DNA of 64,000 bases from an uncultured Prevotella sp. GTDB lineage: Bacteria; Bacteroidota; Bacteroidia; Bacteroidales; Bacteroidaceae. Under the pieces are notes generated by a model. The model did no database searches. It was not told the origin of the DNA and saw only the letters and a list, made by a program, of their open reading frames with translations. The stretch covers positions 62,001 through 126,000 of the forward strand of contig UQRP01000003.1 of the NCBI GenBank assembly GCA_900543585.1, written 5' to 3'. Shown here one piece after another: positions 25,512 through 34,097 of the stretch (the stretch's first letter is position 1; the number at the start of each line of letters is the position of its first letter). A program made the translations under genes and the position numbers.

Positions 25512-27500
25512 ATGGCAACGTATCATCATCTTCTTCTTTCCGCCGGCACGGTGGCTCTCGCTGCACTGTTAGTGGGGTGCAGTGCCGACGAGCTGTCTGC
25601 CCCCACCAGCGAGAGCCTGAGCCTGAGCGCGCAGATAGAGAATGTCGCTGTGACACGGGCGTCTACTGTTTCCGATGCTTCTCTCAACGAGACCTCCATC
25701 AACCACCTCGACGTGCTCATCTACAATGGTGCCAACGGTGTGCTGCAGAAACGCCTCACCGGCGTGCAGACCGGTCAGACCTCCATCCTCCTGGGCGGAG
25801 GTTGGAAGAGCCTCATGCCCGAGGGCAGCAAACTCAAAGTCTATGCCATCGCCAACGCCGCGCAGCAGCCCGCCAACGGCATCACGGAGAGCCAGCTTAC
25901 CCAACTCACGCAGCAGGACGTCGACATCTACAAGCCCTACGACGCTGATCAGAACGCCAACAAGACCTTCCTCATGAGCGGCTCGGCCGACTACACGGTC
26001 ACAACGCGCGCCGACCAGACCATCGACGTACAGCTCCAGCGCGCGGCCGCCAAGATGGTCGTCAACCTCACCGTGGACCTGCCGGGCTACGAGATCGGCA
26101 CGCCGGCCTGGCGCATTGACAACTTCAACGCCGCGACACATGTCTTCGCTCCCGTCGGCAGTGAGACCACAGCCGAGGTCAGTATCCTCGGATACAATGG
26201 CATCGTGACCACCACGGGGACGGGACAGTTCCGCATCAACACCTACAGCTACGCTCAGACATGGAGCGAACACAACTACGCACCCATGATCCTCCTGCGG
26301 CTGCCTCTGACCAAGGACGGCACCACAAAGATATATTACTATCGCATCGCACTCGTGGGAAAGACCATCACGGAGATCAAACGCAACCACCTCTATGAGG
26401 CCAACGTCACCATCGCCACCTTGGGCAGCACCACGGAGCTCGCCTGCGAGACACCCGCCGACATCACCTACAGCATATTGCCCTGGACAGTAGAGACTAC
26501 CAACATCAACGCCGACAAGCAGCACTACCTCATGGTCACCGAGGACTTCCTCGTCATGCACAACATCAGCACGGACAAATCTATCCAGTTCTTCGCCTCT
26601 GACTACTGCTCCTACACCATTGACGATGTTTACTACTACGACAAGAACGGTAAAAAGCAACGTATCACCAGCAGCAGCTCACAGTATCCCTCCATCGACG
26701 GCATCTCTGGCAACAAGGATGGCAATATCATCATCAACTCGCCCGTACCTGCCAATCTGACGGTGAAGTTCATCAAGCTCACCATCAAGAACGGCAACCT
26801 GAGCAAGACGCTGACCATCAAACAATATCCCTTGGAGTTTGCACAGAACATCACGGGATGGTACTCGTCGAGAAGCACGAGCGGCTGGATCACGCCGAAC
26901 AACCGATGGAATACGACCTACCGCGACTATAGGTTCTCCAGTGGGTACCAGTCTGGCTATGGATACTACGCAAAATACTACGCCTACGGCTATATCCGCT
27001 ATTTAAGTGGAGACAGAAGTCTGCATGGAACAGAGGTCAACGGCCTGACCAATAACCACATGTACGTCATCCAGGTGAAGAGCACCAACGGCAAGTACAC
27101 CATCGGACACCCGAAGTTGGCCTCTGACGGTTCTTCCAAAGACCAGGTTGTCTCCCCTGCCTTCATGATCGCCTCGCAGCTCGGAGCAGTAGAATCCCCC
27201 GGATTCAATGCCTCCACTGCCCTCAAGCATTGCGAGACCTACCGCGAAGTCGGCACCGACGGCACCGTCTACGACGGCTGGCGCCTGCCCACCAACAAGG
27301 AGGTGGACATCATCATCGACTACCAGGGAAAAAGCAACTCACCGATAGATGTCGTGCTTGCCGGCAGCCACTACCGCACGCTGAGCAAGGAGACACAAGC
27401 TACAGGTGTCAGCGGGGCCAATAATAAAGGAAACTTTGTCCGCTGCGTACGTGACCTGACACCCGAAGAGATCGCCAAACTGGAACAGCAGAAAGATTAA
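25512..27500 (+). CDS. Pilus tip lipoprotein with DUF4906-like and C-terminal FISUMP-like domain
   Basis: A 662-residue lipoprotein with lipobox LLVGCS and a candidate cut site VAVTR-AST. It has a fimbrillin-like N-terminal domain (HLDVLIYNGANGVLQK, KVYAIANAAQQ), a central region resembling DUF4906 pilus proteins (residues about 300-450), and a Tyr/Gly-rich stretch near 470-500 (SGYQSGYGYYAKYYAYGY). The C-terminal domain carries DGWRLPTNKEVD and GNFVRCVRDL, typical of FISUMP-like modules found at Bacteroidota surface protein ends. This multi-domain build suggests an adhesive tip subunit. Gaps to neighbours are 21 bp each side. Confidence 0.75.
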   Translation: MATYHHLLLSAGTVALAALLVGCSADELSAPTSESLSLSAQIENVAVTRASTVSDASLNETSINHLDVLIYNGANGVLQKRLTGVQTGQTSILLGGGWKSLMPEGSKLKVYAIANAAQQPANGITESQLTQLTQQDVDIYKPYDADQNANKTFLMSGSADYTVTTRADQTIDVQLQRAAAKMVVNLTVDLPGYEIGTPAWRIDNFNAATHVFAPVGSETTAEVSILGYNGIVTTTGTGQFRINTYSYAQTWSEHNYAPMILLRLPLTKDGTTKIYYYRIALVGKTITEIKRNHLYEANVTIATLGSTTELACETPADITYSILPWTVETTNINADKQHYLMVTEDFLVMHNISTDKSIQFFASDYCSYTIDDVYYYDKNGKKQRITSSSSQYPSIDGISGNKDGNIIINSPVPANLTVKFIKLTIKNGNLSKTLTIKQYPLEFAQNITGWYSSRSTSGWITPNNRWNTTYRDYRFSSGYQSGYGYYAKYYAYGYIRYLSGDRSLHGTEVNGLTNNHMYVIQVKSTNGKYTIGHPKLASDGSSKDQVVSPAFMIASQLGAVESPGFNASTALKHCETYREVGTDGTVYDGWRLPTNKEVDIIIDYQGKSNSPIDVVLAGSHYRTLSKETQATGVSGANNKGNFVRCVRDLTPEEIAKLEQQKD

Positions 27501-27521
27501 CCACGCTAAAAAACGCAGAAC

Positions 27522-29222
27522 ATGAAGCAACTCATAAGACTCACTGGACTCCTCGTCCTCGCGCTGCTCACAGCCTGCTCGGCCGACAGACTCGCCGACG
27601 ACATGCCACAACGGCCGGAGTCCGCCGCGACGAAGATGACATGCACCGTTGCTGTGCCCGACTATGCGCTGGAGACACGCGCCGCCGTGAAAGGTGCCGA
27701 GGGCATCGACGCCAATACGTTGGAACTGCTCTGCTTTGACAGCGACGGCTTCTACCTCGGACTCGGAGAAGAAGTCACCAATGAGGCCAACACCACGGAC
27801 GAGGCCCAGCGCTATCAGGTGTCGGCTTTCGTCCCCAACGGCACGGCACGTATCCACTTTCTGGCCAACAGTGGCATCGATTACCAAGCGTCGTGGATCG
27901 GCATGCACGAAAACACGCTCATGACGGTTATGGTCAGCAACGCCAGCAAAAATAGCAAGGTGGTCTACTGGGGCTATGTCAAGAAGAACTCGCCAGAGGA
28001 ACTGAAGAATTACTTGGCTGCCGGTTCGGGCAATGTGGTCTACTTGCTCCGCGACCGCGCCAAGATCACAGTGCAGGCCGACGACGACGCGGCCATCAGC
28101 AACATCCTGCTCACAGTGGTCAACGGTGAGGGCGTGGGCACCATGGCACCCTTTGACCGCGAGACGCTCGTCTTCCCGGAGATCACTGCTGACTGGCAGG
28201 CCTCGGCCATCACCCTGCCGACGGCAACGGAGACCATCAACGGCAAAGAGGAGGACCTGGCCGATGTGGCCTACACCTTCGAGGCACACAACAGCAGCGA
28301 CAATCCCGTGAAGGTCATCCTCAAGGTGACCTACAACGATGGCATAGTGCGCTACCACCAAGTGCTTCTTGAGAACGGCGACCATAAACCATATCTCATC
28401 AAGCGCAACCATGAATACCGCATCGTCATCAACAAACTCGAAGAGTCCCTCGGCTACGACTCTTTCGAGGGGGCTGTATCCGGTACGGCGGCCAACAACC
28501 CGTGGATTGCCGTAGCCGACATCATCCCGGAGATTTCCAACGGGCAGTACACGATGACCATCAAGGAAGGTACCTCCATCGTCGTACAGTCGGGTTCCAC
28601 GGCCACCATCCACTTCTCCTACAGCCTCAATGGATCGGTAGGATCGGATCTGACGCTCACCGACTTCGACGTCAGATGGCTGAAAAACGAATCGGTGTCG
28701 CCCGATGCACAGCCGTCAATGACCTATGATGCTGCCTCGGGTGAGGGCACGATCTATTTCAACCTCTCCACCATCACCGACAATCTCAAGGAGGCCACCA
28801 TCCGGCTACTCGACAAGAAGCGGGGCATGAGCCGGAGAATAAAAATCTACAGTATCAAGCAGTTTGGCTATACCTTCGACTTCCCCACAACGATGAGCCG
28901 CGACCAGACAGGCACGGCAACGCTGACCTTCACCGTGCCCGATGACTATCCGGCAGAGCTGCTCCCCGTGGAACTGCACATCGCCTCCAACGATGTCAAC
29001 CCCAAGAACTGCGGCGTGGAGGTGGGCTCGACGGCCGACATCAGTGGCGGCGAGGACTGGAACTGTTGGTTTGTCTACAAGGCCTACACCACTGGCACAC
29101 ACAGCATCATCATGCAGAACGTACGCACCAATAGCGTAAATACCACCGGGCACTTCTACATCAAGACACCCTATTATAACCAGGGAAAGCCCGTAGAAAA
29201 GGCTTTCAACTACACAGATTAA
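27522..29222 (+). CDS. Pilus accessory lipoprotein, last gene of the operon
   Basis: A 566-residue lipoprotein: lipobox LLTACS, candidate cut site ALETR-AAVKG, fimbrillin-like first domain (NTLELLCFDSDGFYLGLGEE, ARIHFLANSG), then a long beta-rich region without a recognised catalytic motif. It resembles minor pilus subunits in layout only. Together with the two genes before it, this gives three probable tip or accessory subunits, like mfa3-mfa5 in Porphyromonas gingivalis, though one-to-one matching is not possible here. A terminator follows about 140 bp downstream. Confidence 0.72.
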   Translation: MKQLIRLTGLLVLALLTACSADRLADDMPQRPESAATKMTCTVAVPDYALETRAAVKGAEGIDANTLELLCFDSDGFYLGLGEEVTNEANTTDEAQRYQVSAFVPNGTARIHFLANSGIDYQASWIGMHENTLMTVMVSNASKNSKVVYWGYVKKNSPEELKNYLAAGSGNVVYLLRDRAKITVQADDDAAISNILLTVVNGEGVGTMAPFDRETLVFPEITADWQASAITLPTATETINGKEEDLADVAYTFEAHNSSDNPVKVILKVTYNDGIVRYHQVLLENGDHKPYLIKRNHEYRIVINKLEESLGYDSFEGAVSGTAANNPWIAVADIIPEISNGQYTMTIKEGTSIVVQSGSTATIHFSYSLNGSVGSDLTLTDFDVRWLKNESVSPDAQPSMTYDAASGEGTIYFNLSTITDNLKEATIRLLDKKRGMSRRIKIYSIKQFGYTFDFPTTMSRDQTGTATLTFTVPDDYPAELLPVELHIASNDVNPKNCGVEVGSTADISGGEDWNCWFVYKAYTTGTHSIIMQNVRTNSVNTTGHFYIKTPYYNQGKPVEKAFNYTD

Positions 29223-29364
29223 TAAAAGCTGATAACGTCTGTGGCATCTTCGGGGGGACTGGCGAGTCACCTTTGCTTTTCCTTCTGCACTTGCAAAAGG
29301 GCCGGCTGTGAGAATCCGGCAGCAACAGACAGCAATTAGATTACTAATGTCACAGAAAAAGCGG

Positions 29365-29407
29365 CATTCTCCAGTAGGCTTGTGAAAGTCGGCTGGAGAA
29401 TGTTTTT
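29365..29407 (+). terminator. Rho-independent terminator of the pilus operon
   Basis: Perfect 10-bp stem CATTCTCCAG / CTGGAGAATG (29365-29374 with 29393-29402), an 18-base loop and TTTTT directly after. The rest of 29223-29364 has only a weak 5-bp hairpin near 29304. Confidence 0.8.
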
Positions 29408-29426
29408 ATCATTCTTCCATCACAGC

Positions 29427-31031
29427 TTACTTCGCTTCCACAACCTTGAAATCGCCGATGGTCCCCGTCTCAGAGGAGAAGCAGCAGGCTATCTTATAAA
29501 CCTTTCGGCTGTCAGCGGCATATTCCCGGGCGTAGCCCATGGCGTCGATTTGTGCAAGAGCCTCATCAGCAGGGCGGTCGAGCTTATACTCAAAGATGTA
29601 GACATAGTCGGCTGTCTCCACCACGCAGTCAGCGCGCCCCTGTGAGGTCTCCTTCTCGTGATAAACAGTGTAGCAGCTCACCATACGCATCAGCAGATAA
29701 ACGGTATACTGGAAGTAGCGCTCCTTCTCCCGCTCATTCTCATGACGGCGGGCGGAATAAGGGATACTGGAAAGGAAGGAGGTCAAAGTCCGCTCAAAAG
29801 TCTTCAGGTCGCCATTCTCCAAAGCATTGACAGTATCAGTAAGCCACGAAGTGCTGTCTTCCTTACTTTGCAAATAGTTGTTAGCCACCAGCGTGAGAAA
29901 TCCCTGCGCCACCTCAGAATTAGGAAGATCAAGTCTGTAAGACTCACTGCCTATGGAACTTCTGCGGATAGACTTAATGGTGAGATAGCCACTTTGGTAA
30001 ATCATAGGCAGCGGTTTTTCCACATCAGCCTTGTAATCAATAAACTGTGATGGGACATAATATCGACCCACCATTTCGTCCAAGTTTTCCTGTGAATGGC
30101 TGAGCAGCCGGACAAGATACGTGGGTGTCCCACTCTGAAACCAATAATCCCCTAAGCTTTTCTTTGCAAAAGCATTCAGGATGCTGAACGGGTTATAGAT
30201 ATCCGTGAGCCGTGGACCGAAATGGTAGCCATCATAATGCAACTTCAGCAACTCCATCATCCGTTCATCAGTATATCCCAACGTCTGAGCAATGGCATGG
30301 ATGGAAGTTGCAAAGTCTTCAGCAAGTTCTTCCTTGGTAATACCACACAAGGCCTCATAGTCTCCGGCCATACTGATATCGTTAGGTTGGTTGAATCCAC
30401 TGAAGACACTCACCTGAGAGAACTTCGTCACACCCGTGAGCAACACAAACCGCAAGTCGGCATCAGCTTTCTTGAAAACGGAATAGAAACTCTTTAATGT
30501 GTTACGGTTCTTCTCCTCTACCAACATCTCATTTTCATCTACACGTGTCTTCAATCCTGTATCAAGGACATCGAGCAGAGGTTTGTCATACTCATCGACG
30601 AGGACGACACATGGCAGCCCCGTCTTTTCATGAGCAGCATGTAAGACATAGGCGAAACGGTCGCCAAGGTCTCGGCTAAAGGGATTAGAACCATAGACAC
30701 TCTCCCAACTCTTTACGTAGCCATTGATGACCTCATCCAAGGCCGTACCCACAGAATAGTCCGTTCCATTGAAGTCAATATGAAACACCGGATACTGTTT
30801 CCATTCCGTTTCCAGCGCATCTATCTTCAGACCCATAAACAGTTCCTTCCGACCTTCAAAGTAGCACTTCAAGGTGGAGAGCAGCAAGGATTTGCCAAAA
30901 CGGCGGGGACGACTCAGAAAATAGATTTTCCCCTCAGTAACGAGACGATAAATCAAGTCTGTTTTGTCAACATAGACAAAGCCGCTATTACGAATTTGCT
31001 CAAAAGTCTGTATGCCGATAGGATATTTCAT
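29427..31031 (-). CDS. AAA-ATPase-like / PD-(D/E)XK nuclease-like protein (DUF1703 type), copy 1
   Basis: A 534-residue protein of the large Bacteroidota family that joins an AAA-ATPase-like domain to a C-terminal PD-(D/E)XK nuclease-like domain. Visible features are the N-terminal signature YPIGIQTFEQIRNSGFVYVDKT, Walker A RPRRFGKSLLLS, Walker B CVVLVDEYDKPLL, and the nuclease motif GRADCVV with FEYKL (E-x-K). Cellular role is not established; nucleic acid cleavage or a mobile-element or defence link has been suggested for the family. It is monocistronic with a -7 box at 31057-31064. A second, diverged copy lies at 32470-34032. Confidence 0.9.
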   Translation of the reverse strand: MKYPIGIQTFEQIRNSGFVYVDKTDLIYRLVTEGKIYFLSRPRRFGKSLLLSTLKCYFEGRKELFMGLKIDALETEWKQYPVFHIDFNGTDYSVGTALDEVINGYVKSWESVYGSNPFSRDLGDRFAYVLHAAHEKTGLPCVVLVDEYDKPLLDVLDTGLKTRVDENEMLVEEKNRNTLKSFYSVFKKADADLRFVLLTGVTKFSQVSVFSGFNQPNDISMAGDYEALCGITKEELAEDFATSIHAIAQTLGYTDERMMELLKLHYDGYHFGPRLTDIYNPFSILNAFAKKSLGDYWFQSGTPTYLVRLLSHSQENLDEMVGRYYVPSQFIDYKADVEKPLPMIYQSGYLTIKSIRRSSIGSESYRLDLPNSEVAQGFLTLVANNYLQSKEDSTSWLTDTVNALENGDLKTFERTLTSFLSSIPYSARRHENEREKERYFQYTVYLLMRMVSCYTVYHEKETSQGRADCVVETADYVYIFEYKLDRPADEALAQIDAMGYAREYAADSRKVYKIACCFSSETGTIGDFKVVEAK

Positions 31032-31056
31032 ATTGCCGAAAGTTTCTATTTACCTG

Positions 31057-31064
31057 CAAATTTA
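31057..31064 (-). promoter_or_regulatory. -7 box of AAA/nuclease copy 1
   Basis: Reads TAAATTTG on the reverse strand, 26 bp before the ATG at 31031. Confidence 0.6.
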
Positions 31065-31138
31065 GCGCAATTTATCGACAACTCAAAATAAAGCAGCTGT
31101 TTTCCACTGCTGCTGTTGCCCATTCCACGCAAAAGCAG

Positions 31139-31146
31139 TAAATTTG
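31139..31146 (+). promoter_or_regulatory. -7 box implying a leaderless DUF5106 transcript
   Basis: Reads TAAATTTG and ends five bases before the ATG at 31152, so transcription should begin at the start codon or one base from it. Confidence 0.55.
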
Positions 31147-31151
31147 CAGCT

Positions 31152-31967
31152 ATGAAAGACTTTATCCAGTATATATTTCTGAGCAGGGTCCTCGCCATAG
31201 CCTTGACGCTGCTCTCCGCAGACAGCCTCCTGGCTCAGGACACCGATTTCCCCTACCCTTCCGTCCCCGACACACTCCGTAAGCCGGAAGCCCGTGCCGA
31301 CTACCTGCTCCTGCACTACTGGGACAACTTCGACTTTGCCGACAGCACACGGCTCTATTCCCAAACCTGCGGCGAGCAAGGCTTTGTGGACTTCATCGAC
31401 CTTCTCGGCCGTTTCGGCGCACGCGTCGGTGCACAGAGTGCAAAGGTCTTCGTTGACAAGGCTTGGCGCCAGCCGGTGTCGCGTCACCGCTTCGACGACC
31501 TCATCGACCACTACCTCGACGACAACGCCTCACCGGTGCGCAACGACAGAACCTATATCCTGCTCCTCAACGCTATCGCTGACAACAGCCACACCGAAGC
31601 CACAGAGCGAGAGCGCTATCGCTTCAAGGCCCGCCAGGCGGCTATCAACCTCCCCGGCGACACTGCCCGCAACATCGTCTTCACCGCCGACGACGGTACC
31701 CGACACAGCCTCAGGGAATATTGTGACTCCAAGGTCTGCCTCTTCTTCTACGACCCTGACTGCGAGAACTGCCATGCCACATGGAAGTGGCTGCAAGACC
31801 ACCCGCTGCCCACCAGCGTGAAGATACTACGCATCAGGGTCACCGACGACCTCATGGCAAAATACGCCATCAAGGCCACACCCACCCTCTACCTCCTTGA
31901 CAAAGACAATATCGTGGTGCTGAAAGACTGCACACCGGAACAGCTCCTAACGGAAGCCAACAAATAA
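31152..31967 (+). CDS. DUF5106 thioredoxin-fold exported protein
   Basis: A 271-residue exported protein: signal segment (VLAIALTLLSADSLLAQ), an N-terminal helical DUF5106 region (about 30-170, starting near YLLLHYWDNFDFAD), then a thioredoxin-like domain with the redox motif CENC in YDPDCENCHATWKW and the cis-Pro region KATPTLYLLD. Such proteins act in the periplasm in disulfide exchange or protein folding. I chose 31152 because the longer frame begins inside the promoter. It lies alone between two AAA/nuclease genes, and the broken small gene follows 27 bp later. Confidence 0.82.
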   Translation: MKDFIQYIFLSRVLAIALTLLSADSLLAQDTDFPYPSVPDTLRKPEARADYLLLHYWDNFDFADSTRLYSQTCGEQGFVDFIDLLGRFGARVGAQSAKVFVDKAWRQPVSRHRFDDLIDHYLDDNASPVRNDRTYILLLNAIADNSHTEATERERYRFKARQAAINLPGDTARNIVFTADDGTRHSLREYCDSKVCLFFYDPDCENCHATWKWLQDHPLPTSVKILRIRVTDDLMAKYAIKATPTLYLLDKDNIVVLKDCTPEQLLTEANK

Positions 31968-31993
31968 CAAAAGACAACAACCCGAAAAGATTT

Positions 31994-32371
31994 ATGGGAA
32001 GAAATAAATACTCACAGAAAGAAATAGAAAAGATAGGAAAACTGCTGCGGCTGAAGAATTCTGTCAACCGCTTCAAACAGAAGATGATACGCCACTAGCT
32101 GCGTGTCACCTACGAGTTTAACATCTCCGACTTCAATGAACCTGGCAAGGCCTTCGGCGAGGAGGAGCTCCAGGCTGCCGTGAAGCGGGGCGCCATTGAA
32201 ATTCTCGACGACGCCACCATCGAGGCCATGAAAGCGAAGCGTGCCCGCGACAAAGCCCGTGACGAGGCTGCACGACAGCAGGAAGCCATCGCCAACGGTG
32301 AGGCCACAGACTGGAAAGAAGCCATGAAAGAATGGCAGGAATGGGAGAAAAGCGGAATAAAACCTATTTAA
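31994..32371 (+). pseudogene. Small conserved-looking protein interrupted by an in-frame TAG
   Basis: From ATG 31994 the frame reads MGRNKYSQKEIEKIGKLL and on to KQKMIRH, stops at TAG (32096-32098), then continues in the same phase as LRVTYEFNISDFNEPGKAFG and ends at 32371 after KEWQEWEKSGIKPI. With a sense codon at the TAG it would be a 125-residue charged helical protein. CAG to TAG is a single transition. The codon use and charge pattern run evenly across the stop, which argues for a recently broken gene. I do not recognise a function. Internal start at the GTG 32180 would give only 63 residues. Confidence 0.65.
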
Positions 32372-32439
32372 CCTTCCAGGGCACAGCATCGAAGTGAAAA
32401 TTATACAGCGCTGTATCGTCGTATCTCGGGAATTTTACG

Positions 32440-32447
32440 TAAATTTG
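32440..32447 (+). promoter_or_regulatory. -7 box of AAA/nuclease copy 2
   Basis: Reads TAAATTTG, 22 bp before the ATG at 32470. Confidence 0.6.
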
Positions 32448-32469
32448 CAAGCAAAGACTTAGGTGCACT

Positions 32470-34032
32470 ATGGTATACTACCCGATAGGAATACAGACTT
32501 TCAGCGAGATTCGCACAAAGGGCTTCTTGTATGTTGACAAGACCAACTATGTGTATGACGTTTGCCACCCTGGTAAATTCGTCTTTTTGTCGCGTCCCCG
32601 CCGTTTTGGCAAGTCACTTCTGGCAAGTACTTTCCACGCCTACTTCTCCGGCAGGAAAGAACTGTTTAAAGGGTTGGCGATAGAGAAACGTGAGACCGAG
32701 TGGAAGCAATATCCTGTGCTCCACTTCGACCTCAGCGATATCAAGAAAGGCACCACGGAGGAGTGCGAACTAAACCTCCACTCACAATTAGAGGATTTTG
32801 AGAGGACGTTCAATTGTCAGAAAGCTTCTGACAACCTTACGATACGGTTCCGCGAGCTGGTGAAGAACATATCCCGCAAGACAGCGTCACAAGTCGTCAT
32901 CCTCATCGACGAATACGACGCGCCGTTGCTCAACGTGCTCCACGACCAGGAAAGACTCGAGCCGATGCGAATATTGCTTCAGGCATTCTATTCTCCTCTG
33001 AAGAAATTGGACCAATACCTCCGTTTCGTCTTCGTCACAGGTATCTCCAAGTTCTCGCAGCTCAGTATCTACTCACAACTCAACAACCTCAACAACATCT
33101 CCATGCTCCCACAGTATGCCAGCATCTGCGGCATCACAGAGCGGGAACTGACGGACAACTTCCAGGAGGGTATTGCCGAACTCGGGAAGGCCAACGACAT
33201 GACAGCGCAGGAGGTGTTGGCAAAGTTAAAGCTGAAATATGACGGCTACCGGTTCTCACGCAACGCCGAAGGGGTCTATAATCCTTTTAGTCTGTTGTCG
33301 GCGATGAACAACAAGGACTTCTCCAACTACTGGTTCTCCACCGGCACCCCGACCTTCTTGGTCAACATGATGAGGAAGTTTCATACTGACCTCACGCAGA
33401 TTGACGGCAGCGAGGCAGCCTCAGAGGAGTTTGACGCTCCTACGGAGGACATGCAGAGCATACTGCCCTTGTTCTACCAGAGCGAATATCTCACCATCAA
33501 GGATTACGACCCGGTGGTGAACATGTATCGTCTCGGCTATCCCAACGAGGAGGTGAAGGTAGGACTGATGCGGACCCTCGTCCCGTATTACGTCACAAAG
33601 AACGTGAACCTCACCAACAACACCGCCGCAAAGATGTACCTTGCTCTCAGAGAAGACGATATGGACACATGCCTTGCCCTTGCACGCACCTTCTTCGCCA
33701 GCATACCCTATCAGGAAGGCACGCTGAAAGACGCACCCACCACCGAGGGACATTTCACAGCCATGCTCTATGTGATGTTCTCCTTTCTCAACCAGTATGT
33801 CTACAGCCAGGTACGCACAGCAAAGGGCAGGATGGATATTCTCATAAAGACCAGCTCTACGATATACGTCATGGAGCTCAAACTCGACGGGAGTGTCGAC
33901 GATGCGCTCAGGCAGATCGACGGCAAGGGCTACGCTATTCCCTACGAAGCCGACGGCCGACGGATTGTAAAGGTAGGCATCCGCTTCTCTTCCCAGGAGC
34001 GCACGATAACGGAGTGGAAGATAGAACCCTAA
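32470..34032 (+). CDS. AAA-ATPase-like / PD-(D/E)XK nuclease-like protein (DUF1703 type), copy 2
   Basis: A 520-residue relative of the protein at 29427-31031, on the opposite strand. Shared marks: YPIGIQTFSEIRTKGFLYVDKT at the N terminus, Walker A RPRRFGKSLLAS, Walker B VVILIDEYDAPLL, sensor-like FVFVTGISKFSQLS, and nuclease motif GRMDILI with MELKL. The two copies differ through most of their length, so they are not a recent duplication. Role unproven. Paired, divergent members around unrelated genes are typical for this expanded family. It is followed by a 65-bp gap and the convergent phosphatase gene. Confidence 0.9.
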   Translation: MVYYPIGIQTFSEIRTKGFLYVDKTNYVYDVCHPGKFVFLSRPRRFGKSLLASTFHAYFSGRKELFKGLAIEKRETEWKQYPVLHFDLSDIKKGTTEECELNLHSQLEDFERTFNCQKASDNLTIRFRELVKNISRKTASQVVILIDEYDAPLLNVLHDQERLEPMRILLQAFYSPLKKLDQYLRFVFVTGISKFSQLSIYSQLNNLNNISMLPQYASICGITERELTDNFQEGIAELGKANDMTAQEVLAKLKLKYDGYRFSRNAEGVYNPFSLLSAMNNKDFSNYWFSTGTPTFLVNMMRKFHTDLTQIDGSEAASEEFDAPTEDMQSILPLFYQSEYLTIKDYDPVVNMYRLGYPNEEVKVGLMRTLVPYYVTKNVNLTNNTAAKMYLALREDDMDTCLALARTFFASIPYQEGTLKDAPTTEGHFTAMLYVMFSFLNQYVYSQVRTAKGRMDILIKTSSTIYVMELKLDGSVDDALRQIDGKGYAIPYEADGRRIVKVGIRFSSQERTITEWKIEP

Positions 34033-34097
34033 GATATTTTGAGTCAGAATATGGGAGCCGGGGCTCTTAGAGCGCCCAACTATGAAGCATAGTTACT

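Noticed and set aside
27339..28613. Long reverse frame (424 codons) opposite the pilus genes, and a similar one at 25569-26660
   Set aside because: Shadows created by GC-rich codon use in the pilus lipoprotein genes; they cross the gene boundaries and have no domain signature.
32096..32098. Stop codon reassignment or programmed read-through as a general explanation for internal TAG and TAA
   Set aside because: Intact genes throughout the window end normally at TAA, TAG and TGA, so reassignment is not plausible.
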